64,000 bases of DNA, taken from assembly GCA_020629135.1 (NCBI GenBank), contig JAHDDX010000004.1:19026-83025 (forward strand), written 5' to 3'. The notes under the pieces were generated by a model that was given only the letters and a program-made list of their open reading frames with translations, was not told the origin of the DNA and searched no databases. Shown here piece by piece: positions 45,477 to 54,947 of this stretch; positions within the stretch are counted from its first letter, which is position 1, and the number at the start of each line of letters is the position of its first letter. Made by a program: the position numbers and the translations under genes. The DNA comes from Hellea sp. (GTDB lineage: Bacteria > Pseudomonadota > Alphaproteobacteria > Caulobacterales > Maricaulaceae).

Positions 45477-46366
45477 GTGATACGACGCCAATAACTGAAG
45501 CTCCAATTTTGCCGGACAATCAGCCGGAAGAACGGCCATTGTTTTTTATTATGGCGATTATGAGTTATCTCACCGCCCTGACCCTTCTATTTGGCCTGAT
45601 GGGATTTCGGGTCAGCCAGTCCTGGCAACAGGATCTCGCAGGTTCCATGACCATTCAGCTGCTCGAAGCGGCCGACCCACTTGATCCTAATCCCGGCCCA
45701 AAAATAATTGAACATATTCGAGAGGTTTCGCCTCGTCATAAAGCCAGCGTTGTTTCAGAAAAAGATTCTCGTGCGCTTCTTCGTCCCTGGATCGGCGACC
45801 TTGAATTACCAGGCGATTTATCTCTCCCTGTCTTAATTCGCCTAGATGCCCTTCCGCAGGACAAGCTAACTGAGCTCCAATCCAAATTGGAAGTGTCTGG
45901 CTTTGAGGTCGATATCGATGATCATTCTGTCTGGCGCAAAAACATCCAACGCAGCTGGCGCGGCGTTCAACTTGGGATGCTGGCAATTATCTTAATTATT
46001 CTCACAGCCAGTATATCAATTTCAAGCTATGCGACACAATCCGTGTTACGGGCCCGACAAAATATAATTGATGTTCTTAGTCATGTCGGGGCCAAGGACC
46101 AGTTTATCGCCAAATTATTCGTCTCGAGATTTGGAGGTCTCGGCCTGAAAGCCGCTTGTGTTGGCTCAATTCTGGCCCTGATTTCTGTCCTGGTTCTTGG
46201 CTTGTTTATTGGGTTTACCGGATCTGATCTTCAAAAAATTGTCGGCCCTAAACTCAGCGATCTGATCATATTGGGTTTGTTGACAGCTATTATGGGAATT
46301 ATTAGCGGGGTCACCGCAGGTCACATCACGCGATCAAAACTTCGAACGGATCGGGTGTCCTTATGA
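45473..46366 (+). CDS. ftsX: Cell division protein FtsX
   Basis: 297 residues with four membrane helices (about 27-49, 165-187, 220-250, 262-285) and an extracytoplasmic domain between helices 1 and 2, the FtsX topology. HVGAKDQFIAKLF is the conserved coupling region. It couples FtsE ATPase activity to periplasmic hydrolase control. Overlaps ftsE and ydcF by 4 bp each. Confidence 0.93.
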   Translation: MSDTTPITEAPILPDNQPEERPLFFIMAIMSYLTALTLLFGLMGFRVSQSWQQDLAGSMTIQLLEAADPLDPNPGPKIIEHIREVSPRHKASVVSEKDSRALLRPWIGDLELPGDLSLPVLIRLDALPQDKLTELQSKLEVSGFEVDIDDHSVWRKNIQRSWRGVQLGMLAIILIILTASISISSYATQSVLRARQNIIDVLSHVGAKDQFIAKLFVSRFGGLGLKAACVGSILALISVLVLGLFIGFTGSDLQKIVGPKLSDLIILGLLTAIMGIISGVTAGHITRSKLRTDRVSL

Positions 46367-47028
46367 CATCTTCCAAGGTAAAAGAAACCCGAAAAGGAGG
46401 CTGGCGACGCTTCTGGCTTTATTTAGCGCTTCTCGCTTTAGGATTGCTTTTTGGAGGCTTCATCGCCTTTGCCAACCATGTGCAAGCGCTTAAAAGCCCA
46501 TCGGCCATACCTGATGCTGACGGGATTGTTGTCTGGACTGGCAAAGGTGGCGGCCGTCTGGAAACCGGGGCTGATCTCTTGACCCGTGCCCATGGCGAAC
46601 GACTTCTTATTTCAGGTGTCAATCAATCCCTTGAACGCGAGCAGGTTCTGGCACTGTTAAATCTTTCGGCGGAGCTTGAAAATTGCTGTGTCGACCTAGA
46701 CTATGTCGCGGTCGACACGATCGGCAATGCCCGCGAAACGGCGGCCTGGTCACGTGCTTTGGGGTATGAACATATAATCCTGGTCACCTCGGCCTATCAC
46801 ATGCCGCGCGCCGAAAACGAAATTTCCTCCGTTGCCGGACGTATTCGCATTACGCCCTACCCGGTTATCTCAAACCCGAATGTCAAATGGTGGTCAGATC
46901 GAACAACCCTGAATCGTTTGATGCAAGAATACGGGAAGCTCCTGCTCACCTATTTGCGCGGTGCCGGTTCAAAAAAACAACGCGGCACCCCGATTCTGGA
47001 AACCCCGGTCGACGCTGAAAGCAACTAA
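46363..47028 (+). CDS. YdcF/DUF218 family membrane protein
   Basis: 221 residues: one N-terminal anchor (about 19-40) and a DUF218 domain starting ADGIVVWTGKGGGRLETGADLL, then VDTIGNARETA and LVTSAYHMPRAE. The family (SanA/YdcF/ElyC) is tied to envelope integrity and vancomycin or cyclic-glycan phenotypes without a settled reaction. It overlaps ftsX by 4 bp, a frequent arrangement in Alphaproteobacteria, and converges with tyrC, overlapping by 4 bp. Confidence 0.9.
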   Translation: MTSSKVKETRKGGWRRFWLYLALLALGLLFGGFIAFANHVQALKSPSAIPDADGIVVWTGKGGGRLETGADLLTRAHGERLLISGVNQSLEREQVLALLNLSAELENCCVDLDYVAVDTIGNARETAAWSRALGYEHIILVTSAYHMPRAENEISSVAGRIRITPYPVISNPNVKWWSDRTTLNRLMQEYGKLLLTYLRGAGSKKQRGTPILETPVDAESN

Positions 47029-47942
47029 TCGTCAAGCGTGTTTCTGCCGAAATTCGGCTCATCGGAATCCTGACCTGCATCGACGATACGACGGCGAATA
47101 TCTCGGGTTTTGGAAAAATGTTCGAGCAGAACTTCGTCCTTGTCCCACCGAATAGCCCGCTTGATCGCGCTCAGATCTTCTATAAACCGATCCACAATTT
47201 CTAGCACGCTGTCTTTGTTTTGCATGAAAACATCCCGCCACATCACCGGATCTGAAGCAGCGATGCGCGTAAAATCTCGAAACCCACCGGCACTGAACTT
47301 GACGACTTCGTTACGAGTAACGGTCTCCATATCCATGGCGGTTCCCACCAATGTGTAAGCTATCAAATGCGGAACATGCGAGGTTGTTGCCAGTACAAAA
47401 TCGTGCCGCGCAGCATCCATTACCGCAACCTCGCTACCCATAGCCTCCCAGAAACGTTTGACCTTTTCGACGGCTTTTCTTTCCGGGTCCTCGGGCGTTA
47501 AAATACACCAGCGTTGTTCAAACAAAGTGGCAAAACCGGCCGAAGGGCCGCTATTTTCGGTACCCGCAATCGGGTGAGCGGGTACAAACTCGATATCGTC
47601 ACGAATATGCGGCGCTAATTGATTTATGATAGACGTCTTGACCGAGCCCACATCTGTCAGAATGGCCCCTGATTTCATCACAGGCATGATCGCTTCGGTC
47701 ACAGCCTGCATTGTTCCTGGCGGCGTCGCTAAAATAATCAGATCAGCGTCTTTGGCGCCTAAGGTAAAATCGGTCTCGACTTCACGCGCAAGATTTATCG
47801 TCTTCGCGATTTTAACAACATCATCGGACTGATCCGCAATGGATAGACGGTCGGCAAGCTCAAAGGTTGTCACAGCCCGAGCAATCGACGAACCAATCAA
47901 ACCACAACCAATGATGTGAATATGCGAAAAATGAACGGTCAT
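47025..47942 (-). CDS. tyrC: Prephenate/arogenate dehydrogenase
   Basis: 305 residues. NAD(P)-binding GCGLIGSSIARA (about 11-22), DVGSVKTSI, the active-site AHPIAGTENSGP (His and Ser) and a helical C-terminal dimerisation domain. It makes 4-hydroxyphenylpyruvate from prephenate, or tyrosine from arogenate; substrate preference cannot be read by eye. It follows the chorismate-mutase gene by 4 bp, placing both in tyrosine synthesis. Confidence 0.93.
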   Translation of the reverse strand: MTVHFSHIHIIGCGLIGSSIARAVTTFELADRLSIADQSDDVVKIAKTINLAREVETDFTLGAKDADLIILATPPGTMQAVTEAIMPVMKSGAILTDVGSVKTSIINQLAPHIRDDIEFVPAHPIAGTENSGPSAGFATLFEQRWCILTPEDPERKAVEKVKRFWEAMGSEVAVMDAARHDFVLATTSHVPHLIAYTLVGTAMDMETVTRNEVVKFSAGGFRDFTRIAASDPVMWRDVFMQNKDSVLEIVDRFIEDLSAIKRAIRWDKDEVLLEHFSKTRDIRRRIVDAGQDSDEPNFGRNTLDD

Positions 47943-47946
47943 ATGA

Positions 47947-48726
47947 TTAGTTTTCTGAAAGTGGCGGGCTCAGATAGCCTATGATTTTTGCACTGGGGTC
48001 CTGAGCTTTCACATCCTGAATGCGTTCAACGTCCTGCCCGGCATCAAGCCATATCAAATGTTTTTGGCCAGACTCAGCTTTTAAAACCCCGGTGATAGAA
48101 AGGTCATGGAGAACTTCAGGACGGTCCAATGTCAAGAGAAGCCGGTCATTACTAGATGCGATCATATCGACCGTAGACACGGCGACGGCGCGCGGCCATT
48201 CCTCATTTGATACCCGAGGAAGGCCGGCCAGAATACGCATATCCGGCATAGCGCCATCTGCGCTCAAAGCCGTCCACCATGTGTTCATACCAATTGGAGA
48301 TGGCAAAATAGCGACACCTTCCGGGTCTGAATAAGCAGCGGCCAGGGCGGAACTGGCGGTTGGATAAGACGACATTGGGATCGCCGCCCCAAACCGGTCC
48401 CGAACCAGAGACCAGACATCAACCGCATCCCCTTCCAAAGCAATATGAAGTCGAATGGGTCCCTGCAAAGCCAGGCTGGCACTCATCAATTCGGCCCATA
48501 TCCGCGACACGAGATGGGCGGACGTGTCACCAGAAATATCAGATAAGTGACGGATCAGGCTATCTTCCCGGCTTGGTCGCCAAACCCGTGACCCGCTTTT
48601 CGCCTCACGAACGGCACGCGCCAGTTCCAGTCGTTCCGCCACAAGCGACAACAGTGCTTCATCCACCCGGTCGATTTCGCGACGAATATGAGAAATATCA
48701 GTCTTTGGGCTATTATTCTGGGTCAT
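47947..48726 (-). CDS. Chorismate mutase domain protein with C-terminal extension
   Basis: 259 residues. The first ~90 form an AroQ-type chorismate mutase: IRREIDRVDEALLSLVAERLELARAV with the catalytic Arg and Lys (VREAKSG). The remaining ~165 residues are related to the periplasmic-binding/ACT-like tail of alphaproteobacterial mutases (VAILPSPIG, RVSNEEWPRAV), perhaps regulatory. It converts chorismate to prephenate, the substrate of the next gene. Starts 2 bp after the methyltransferase gene. Confidence 0.9.
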   Translation of the reverse strand: MTQNNSPKTDISHIRREIDRVDEALLSLVAERLELARAVREAKSGSRVWRPSREDSLIRHLSDISGDTSAHLVSRIWAELMSASLALQGPIRLHIALEGDAVDVWSLVRDRFGAAIPMSSYPTASSALAAAYSDPEGVAILPSPIGMNTWWTALSADGAMPDMRILAGLPRVSNEEWPRAVAVSTVDMIASSNDRLLLTLDRPEVLHDLSITGVLKAESGQKHLIWLDAGQDVERIQDVKAQDPSAKIIGYLSPPLSEN

Positions 48727-48728
48727 AG

Positions 48729-49469
48729 CTATTTCGTTCGCGAAGCCGCATTTCCTATAGGGGTCGTTCCAAATACAGGACGGGACACGCGCTCCCGGTG
48801 GCCATCCGAAGAGTCCACATATAGACGCTTGACCGCTTCGACAAGCACAAGTCCTGAAAATCCGGGAAATACGGTTTCACCAAATTTTTCACAAACATTC
48901 AGCGAGGTTTGACCGGTCAGCCATTTTGCTGGCGGGCTATATAAAGCCCCTGACCAAATTGTCGGTATAAAGCCAGCGGTCTTAAGGGCGTTACGCAATT
49001 GCGCACGACTAAATGGCCGCCCTGCTCCATACGGGCTTTTGTCTGAGCGCGCCCAAAGACCGGCACGGTTGGCGGCAATGACAACAATCCTGCCCTCCGG
49101 CTTCGTCACACGCCACAATTCGGCGAGCAATTCATTGAACCGATTGGTTTCTTCAAAACCGTGTGCCACTAAAACGCTGTCAAAACGCGCATCAGAAAAG
49201 GGGAGAAATTCCTCTTCAGATAAAGTCGCGATTATGCCACGTTTTCCACTATGAGCAATGGCGCCCTGAGCACCAGGCATAGCCAAAACCACGCGTTTTG
49301 CTGAATCACAATATGGTAATAAAAAAGGATAACAATATCCGAAACCTAATACGTCTTTGCCTGATAAATCGGGCCAAACACTCGAAAGACGCCGTCCCAC
49401 CATAGACCGAGCAGCCTGCCCCAATCGGGAGGCATAAAATTTCTCGAGTTCAATTACGCTTTGACGCAT
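48729..49469 (-). CDS. SAM-dependent methyltransferase domain protein
   Basis: 246 residues, class I methyltransferase of the UbiE/type-11 kind: VLGFGYCYPFLLPY in place of the glycine-rich motif I, FDSVLVAHGFEETN at motif II and PEGRIVVIAANRAGLWARS. The SAM loop is degenerate (GFGYC), so activity is uncertain. It is the conserved divergent neighbour of gloB in many Alphaproteobacteria and leads the tyrosine operon here. Substrate unknown. Confidence 0.88.
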   Translation of the reverse strand: MRQSVIELEKFYASRLGQAARSMVGRRLSSVWPDLSGKDVLGFGYCYPFLLPYCDSAKRVVLAMPGAQGAIAHSGKRGIIATLSEEEFLPFSDARFDSVLVAHGFEETNRFNELLAELWRVTKPEGRIVVIAANRAGLWARSDKSPYGAGRPFSRAQLRNALKTAGFIPTIWSGALYSPPAKWLTGQTSLNVCEKFGETVFPGFSGLVLVEAVKRLYVDSSDGHRERVSRPVFGTTPIGNAASRTK

Positions 49470-49531
49470 CTTCGCGGTTCCTTATGATAAGTCTAACGGT
49501 TTAACTACATTAGAAAAGCGGAATTTCGTTT

Positions 49532-50263
49532 ATGCCCGGTCCTTTAACCATTCATATGTTTCCCTGCCTCTTCGATAATTACGGTTTTCTAGTTCATTCT
49601 GAAGAAACCGGTGAAACCGCCGCGATCGACACGCCCGATGGGGGTGAGATTGAAAAGCAATGCCAAGAGCAAGGCTGGACGCTCACCCATATCTTAAATA
49701 CCCATCACCATCCGGATCATGTCGGCGGAAATGCGCACCTCATTCAGGTTTGTAATCCGGTTGTGATCGGACATGAAAAAGACAAAGCGCGAATTCCCGG
49801 GTTAACACGAGGTGTGAACGATGGGGAAGAATTTGAATTTGCGGGACACGCAATCAAAGTGATAGAAACGCCCGGACACACAATCGGTCACATTATCTAT
49901 CATATCCCAAGTGCTAAGGCTGCTTTTGTTGGCGATACTTTATTTGTTATGGGATGTGGGCGCTTGTTTGAAGGCACGGCCGCCCAAATGCATGAGAGCC
50001 TGTCTGCCATCGCCCATTTACCAGATGAAACCCAGCTTTACTGCGCACATGAATACACCCTATCAAACGGCAAATTTGCTTTGACGGTTGAACCTGAAAA
50101 TGCTGACCTGCAGGCTTATATGGAAAAGGCCAAATCATTACGTGAAGCCGGCATTCCAACCGTCCCAACGACCGTTGCTCAGGAAAAACTGATTAATCCA
50201 TTTATTCGGGCTGGCAGTTCTGAAAGGCTTGGTGAAATCCGAACTGCGAAAGACAATTTCTAA
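49532..50263 (+). CDS. gloB: Hydroxyacylglutathione hydrolase (glyoxalase II)
   Basis: 243 residues. Metallo-beta-lactamase fold with THHHPDHVGGN (about 55-65), the metal His in ETPGHTIGH, Asp in FVGDTLFVMGCGRLFEGT and the C-terminal glutathione-binding domain with CAHEYTLSN. It hydrolyses S-lactoylglutathione to lactate and glutathione in methylglyoxal detoxification. It converges on the EAL gene with a 4-bp overlap. Confidence 0.96.
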   Translation: MPGPLTIHMFPCLFDNYGFLVHSEETGETAAIDTPDGGEIEKQCQEQGWTLTHILNTHHHPDHVGGNAHLIQVCNPVVIGHEKDKARIPGLTRGVNDGEEFEFAGHAIKVIETPGHTIGHIIYHIPSAKAAFVGDTLFVMGCGRLFEGTAAQMHESLSAIAHLPDETQLYCAHEYTLSNGKFALTVEPENADLQAYMEKAKSLREAGIPTVPTTVAQEKLINPFIRAGSSERLGEIRTAKDNF

Positions 50264-51888
50264 CTATCCAAAATCGCACCGGGAAATCCGAAAAGATAAC
50301 CCTGTAGATAATCAACGCCCAGATTTTCCAAGCGCCTCGCATCGGCCTCATTATCGACCATTTCCGCGACGGTTTTTATTCCAAGAGTCTGTGCCAGATC
50401 GACGATCAAACGTACAAATGTCTGTTGGTGGGTTTTTATAGAGATATCTCGTACGAAGCTGCCATCTATTTTGATAATATCCGCTTCAATGCCGAGCAGG
50501 TTTCTAAAACTCGTATAACCCGCACCAAAATCATCGACCGCAAATTGACATCCCAGTTCACGCGCACGGGCGGAAAAACTGGACGCCAGGTCAGAGGCTT
50601 TTAATGCCAAAGTTTCGGTAAGTTCGATTGTCAAACGCGTCGCCTTTTCACCCATTTCAGCCAGATAGTTCAAATAGGCTTGATGAGCGGTTTCGTGTTC
50701 AACAGTTCCGGCTGACAAATTAAGGGCTAACCTGACATCCGGATAGAGCGTCAGGGTCGCATTTGCAATTTTAAGCGCGCGCTGGTCAAGCAGATGGACA
50801 AGCCCCAATTGTTCAGCATCCAGGATCAATTTCCAAGCCGAATGCATTAGCCCGTCGTCATCGGTTATCCGCAAAAGGCTTTCATAATATTCAATATCCC
50901 GGTCATCGGATCGAATTATCGGTTGATAAACCAGAGACAAGCGATCATTTTCGAGCAGATCAAGAATATCCTGCTTAGAAAAACGCGTTGGGATTGCGCT
51001 ACTATCTCCCAAAATCGGTTTGGCTGATAATTGATCAGAATCAAATTCGGGAAATTTCAATTCACTCAGAGGCCGGATCTCAACCTGTCCTGTCATTGAA
51101 ATCTCACCGGCTGACGTCTCAATCGGCGCAGCAAACAATCTGGTTTGTAAATCCGGACCTAAGGTTTCGGCTGTGGCAACTAAATGAGGTGGGACGAGGC
51201 CAAGGATTTGCCCCTCAGACAAAATACCAAATTTGAATTTGTCCGGGCAGATCTCGTTGAGTAAATCCGCGCAATATTTCAAACCGTCAGCGCGGGTTCT
51301 CTGTCCATAAATTTTCGCAATATCATCCAGGTTGTTCAGAGTTATCAGAATTGATTTTGGGGCCTGTACCTTGGGCGCCCAGGACAATTCATGAGCCATC
51401 AAATCATGCAATGCCGGGGTGTTCAGCAACCCTGTCTCAGGGTCATATTTTTCATTTTCTTGCTTTGCGGACCGATCAAGAACACTATCGGTAATATCTT
51501 GAAGAATGCCCGTTATTTCGGTCGCCACCTCATTATTGCCCCGCGTTCGTTCTCCTAATTCTTCTATCCAGATAAGGTCGCCGTCAAAGGATTTGAGCGC
51601 ATATTCAATTTTATATCGTGCCCCGTCCCAGTTGAGCGCAGCAATGGCTTTCATTCGCTTCTGGACTATATCATCGTCAAACAATCCGTTTAATGCGCCG
51701 CTGATCAAAGGATTCATGTTCGCCGGAAGTTTGAGAAGGCGTGCCACAAGCTCCGGCTCATTAGTCTTCAGCTCATTCTCTGCCCCATTCCAATGAAAGG
51801 GAACCGCGCGCAATAATTCGAGTTCGATTGAGCGTGTATCATCATCAGCAGCAACTTTATCAAGATTGAATTCGACGAGGCTTTGCAT
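50260..51888 (-). CDS. EAL-domain cyclic-di-GMP phosphodiesterase with degenerate GGDEF
   Basis: 542 residues: PAS-like N-terminal region (about 10-125), a GGDEF-fold domain (about 150-275) whose signature is lost (SEGQI in place of GGDEF), and an EAL domain (about 295-540). The EAL keeps the catalytic set: Glu in YESLLR, Asn in ALNLSAG, Glu in IELTETL, the DDFGAG pair, Lys in IKIDGSF, Glu in VAEMV and Gln in LQGYLFG. It should hydrolyse c-di-GMP and use the dead GGDEF for sensing. No membrane segment. Its ATG touches the stop of the preceding gene. Confidence 0.93.
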   Translation of the reverse strand: MQSLVEFNLDKVAADDDTRSIELELLRAVPFHWNGAENELKTNEPELVARLLKLPANMNPLISGALNGLFDDDIVQKRMKAIAALNWDGARYKIEYALKSFDGDLIWIEELGERTRGNNEVATEITGILQDITDSVLDRSAKQENEKYDPETGLLNTPALHDLMAHELSWAPKVQAPKSILITLNNLDDIAKIYGQRTRADGLKYCADLLNEICPDKFKFGILSEGQILGLVPPHLVATAETLGPDLQTRLFAAPIETSAGEISMTGQVEIRPLSELKFPEFDSDQLSAKPILGDSSAIPTRFSKQDILDLLENDRLSLVYQPIIRSDDRDIEYYESLLRITDDDGLMHSAWKLILDAEQLGLVHLLDQRALKIANATLTLYPDVRLALNLSAGTVEHETAHQAYLNYLAEMGEKATRLTIELTETLALKASDLASSFSARARELGCQFAVDDFGAGYTSFRNLLGIEADIIKIDGSFVRDISIKTHQQTFVRLIVDLAQTLGIKTVAEMVDNEADARRLENLGVDYLQGYLFGFPGAILDS

Positions 51889-52341
51889 TTAGTCGACAAA
51901 GCCTCCGTCCCCGACGGCAAAGTCACGGCGCGCGGATGCAATGGTGACCATAAACCCGGCCATTACGTCCAGTAATGTCATTAACATGATTAGGAAAAAA
52001 ACCGATGTCGCGAAGGCCGGAAACATCAAAAATTCAATCAAGCAAACAATAAACAATATCATGGAAAACGCATGGTTCATTATGGCGGCTCGCCCAAATC
52101 CCGTTGATTTCAGCAATTCGAAAAATAACAACACGATCGTAATTCCGATCAGCGCATGGCCGGGCGTAATCAGCCACTGGGCATCGGACGCCATTTGTAC
52201 CGACAGAAAATGCTCATCCATACGGGCCCGCACAGCGTCAGCGGTCGCAAATTCTGACCCGCTAAGCGCTATTACATTGTAAATAGCTACTGGGATGATC
52301 AGGAGCGGAAAAACCGTGAATATCCGCAATGTCGCCTCCAC
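51889..52341 (-). CDS. Four-helix membrane protein of unknown function
   Basis: 150 residues from GTG 52341, with four hydrophobic segments (about 7-26, 57-76, 85-104, 108-130). No family recognised. It is transcribed directly before the EAL gene (TAA-ATG with no gap), so it may be the membrane sensor or anchor for that phosphodiesterase. This link rests only on position. Confidence 0.8.
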   Translation of the reverse strand: MEATLRIFTVFPLLIIPVAIYNVIALSGSEFATADAVRARMDEHFLSVQMASDAQWLITPGHALIGITIVLLFFELLKSTGFGRAAIMNHAFSMILFIVCLIEFLMFPAFATSVFFLIMLMTLLDVMAGFMVTIASARRDFAVGDGGFVD

Positions 52342-52403
52342 TTTCGATTCTTACTTAACAGAGTCTAAAAAGAAAAGGCTTGCAAGGGGTTAACAAAATT
52401 GCG

Positions 52404-53141
52404 CTAAACTTCCTCCCACCCTTCTGGGTTTTTCGCTCTTCGATTGAGCCACATCACACCCCTTAGATCCGAGAGTGAGACTATAAGACGTCCAAAATTC
52501 GTATATTTTGAAACCCCAAATTCGCGGTGGCGATGGTTCACATCGGCAAATTCGATAATGTAGCCCTCGCGTAGCATCAGTGCCGGGATATAGCGGTGAA
52601 TATGATCAAAATATGGGAGCCGCAGAAAGGCCTCACGTGAAAAGACTTTTAAACCACAGCCCGTGTCATCCGCGGTATCTTTAAGAAGCCACTTACGCAC
52701 ACCATTGCCAATACGCGATCCAATTTTTTTGGCCCAGCTATCTTGACGCTTAGCCCGACGCCCACCCACTAATGCCAGGTTTTCAGGCCGATCCTTTCGG
52801 GAATATTGCGCAAATAGTGCCGGAATATCGGCTGGATCATTTTGTCCATCGCCGTCCAAAGTCGCAATAACATCCGACCGTGCTGCCATAACTCCACTTC
52901 TCACCGCCCGCGACTGACCCGCATTTTTGCGGTGCGAGAGAGCTCGCAATTCTGGATAAGTCGACTTGAGGTCTTTCAGGACGGCCTCAGTCGTGTCCGA
53001 GCTGGCATCATTGACGAAAATCATTTCAAAGGCCTGCCCTTTTAAGGCCATCGCAATTTCGGCGGCCAGATTGGCCACGTTTTCTTCCTCATTGTAAACG
53101 GGGACGACAACGCTGAGTTTGGGTTTAGGTGATTTAGCCAT
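52404..53141 (-). CDS. GT2 glycosyltransferase, dolichol/undecaprenyl-phosphate sugar synthase-like
   Basis: 245 residues with the GT-A core: LSVVVPVYNEEENV, FVNDASSDTTE, LDGDGQNDPADIP (metal-binding DxD) and HRHREFGVSKY near the end. It lacks the long C-terminal helices of GtrB/ArnC, so is nearer the soluble DPM1 type. It likely charges undecaprenyl phosphate with a sugar. The divergent gene is an ArnT-like enzyme that would use such a donor, so the two probably act together. Confidence 0.9.
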   Translation of the reverse strand: MAKSPKPKLSVVVPVYNEEENVANLAAEIAMALKGQAFEMIFVNDASSDTTEAVLKDLKSTYPELRALSHRKNAGQSRAVRSGVMAARSDVIATLDGDGQNDPADIPALFAQYSRKDRPENLALVGGRRAKRQDSWAKKIGSRIGNGVRKWLLKDTADDTGCGLKVFSREAFLRLPYFDHIHRYIPALMLREGYIIEFADVNHRHREFGVSKYTNFGRLIVSLSDLRGVMWLNRRAKNPEGWEEV

Positions 53142-53245
53142 AATATTCCTTTGCGCGGCCTGATGGCATGTTGAATTTTGTAAGACAACAAGATTGATCA
53201 GGATTTAGGCTCAACACTTGTTTCAACATGTCATATAGGGGCACT

Positions 53246-54940
53246 ATGGAATCATCCCGTCAACATTTGCCTTCGCACAAACTTTATCTTTCCTGCCTGC
53301 TGATCCTGACTTTGTGGATGTCCCTTTTTGGAATTTCCAACCTGCCGGTCATCGACAGGGATGAAGCCCGATATGCCCAAGCCACGGTTCAGATGGTGGA
53401 AACAGATGATTATTTGAATATCCGGTTTCAAGATCGTGCCCGCAATAAAAAACCCGCCGGTATTTATTGGATGCAGGCTGCCAGCGTAAAGGCATTCACC
53501 GATCCAGGCGAACGTAAAATTTGGGCGCATAGAATTCCTTCGGTTCTCGGTGCCATCCTTGCGGTTTTCGCCACTTATTGGGGTACGTTGGCGGTATTGG
53601 GACGTCGCGAGGCCTTTATTGCAGGGGCGGTTCTGGCCACCTCCGCTTTGTTTGTTTTTGAAGCCCATATCGCCAAAACAGATGCGATGCTATGCGGATT
53701 TTCGGCATTAGCTCTTGCTGCAATGCTTCGACTAAGAGTTAATCTGGACAAATGGGCGCCCTTATTATTCTGGGTGGCAATTGGCGGAGCCATCATGATC
53801 AAAGGTCCGATCACGCCTGCGCTTATTATCTTGACCCTTATTTGTCTCGCCGTCTGGGAACGTGACCTCGGCTGGATGCGTCGCCTGTTCAGTTGGCCAG
53901 GGATTTTAATGGCCCTGTTAATCGTTTTGCCTTGGAGCATTGCAATAGGGATTGAAACCAATGGCGCATTTTTCAAAGATGCGATTGGCGGTGATCTGGC
54001 CCCTAAACTGGCGGGCGGACAAGAAAAACACGGAGCCCCACCCGGTTATTATTTAGGAACGCTTCCGATTTTATTTTGGCCTGCCTGCTTATTCCTGATC
54101 GCCGGTATGTGGACAGGGCTGAAACAATCTCGGTCAAGCGATGAGGCGGGCAATAAGGAGGCTTTAACAGCACGTTTGCTCCTATGCTGGATCGTTCCAT
54201 TTTGGCTTTTACTTGAGATTGTTCCGACAAAGCTTCCAAACTATCTATTGCCGATTTATCCGGCGCTGGCGATTTTGTGCGCGGTCGCGATCTCAAAAAT
54301 GATCAAACAGCAAAACTATAAATGGTCACGATGGTTAGGCGGAGTTTTGATTTTAATCGTAACAGGGGTACTCGTTGCCGCCATTGTCACCACCGAAAAT
54401 TTCTACTCTGTCCCCAGTACCATTACACGCGGCTTTGTCAGCATGGGGGCGGCACTGGCCATGGCCGCAGCGTTTTTTTTCTGGCGGAAAGAGGCACTTA
54501 AAGCGCTTATAGCGGCTATAATGTCGACAGTCATAATGACACCCCTCGTTTATCAACATGTCTTGCCCCGAAGTCAGACCTTGTTGATCAGTCCTCGCAT
54601 TCAAAACGCGTTTGAAAATAATAGGATTATCCTACCAAGACATTCTGGACCTCGTATACTTTCACCTCACTTTACAGAACCCAGCCTGGTATTTCATTTG
54701 GGTACCGATATTGTCTTAGGGGATAAAATTGAAACAATCCTGGCCGGGAAATTACTGAAATCCGATATCATACTGCTTGATGAAAAAAATGAACGTTTCA
54801 CGACGGATTTCGAATTGATTTCTCAAAAATATAATGGGTCAAATTTATGTCTGAGACCATTGTCTAGTGTTGATGGCATAAATTATTCGAAGGGTGACGA
54901 CGTTAAAATCACGATTTTTGAAACAGGTGATTGTGATTAA
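53246..54940 (+). CDS. ArnT-like (GT39/83) membrane glycosyltransferase
   Basis: 564 residues from ATG 53246, preceded by AGGGGC; an ATG at 53228 lacks such a site. About 11 membrane helices after a short N-terminus. The first periplasmic loop has the catalytic Asp-Glu in IDRDEARYAQ and NKKPAGIYW, as in ArnT/PMT enzymes that move a sugar from a polyprenyl-phosphate carrier to lipid A or protein. A polar ~110-residue C-terminal domain faces the periplasm. The divergent GT2 gene should supply the lipid-linked sugar (inference). Confidence 0.9.
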   Translation: MESSRQHLPSHKLYLSCLLILTLWMSLFGISNLPVIDRDEARYAQATVQMVETDDYLNIRFQDRARNKKPAGIYWMQAASVKAFTDPGERKIWAHRIPSVLGAILAVFATYWGTLAVLGRREAFIAGAVLATSALFVFEAHIAKTDAMLCGFSALALAAMLRLRVNLDKWAPLLFWVAIGGAIMIKGPITPALIILTLICLAVWERDLGWMRRLFSWPGILMALLIVLPWSIAIGIETNGAFFKDAIGGDLAPKLAGGQEKHGAPPGYYLGTLPILFWPACLFLIAGMWTGLKQSRSSDEAGNKEALTARLLLCWIVPFWLLLEIVPTKLPNYLLPIYPALAILCAVAISKMIKQQNYKWSRWLGGVLILIVTGVLVAAIVTTENFYSVPSTITRGFVSMGAALAMAAAFFFWRKEALKALIAAIMSTVIMTPLVYQHVLPRSQTLLISPRIQNAFENNRIILPRHSGPRILSPHFTEPSLVFHLGTDIVLGDKIETILAGKLLKSDIILLDEKNERFTTDFELISQKYNGSNLCLRPLSSVDGINYSKGDDVKITIFETGDCD

Positions 54941-54947
54941 CCGCCTA

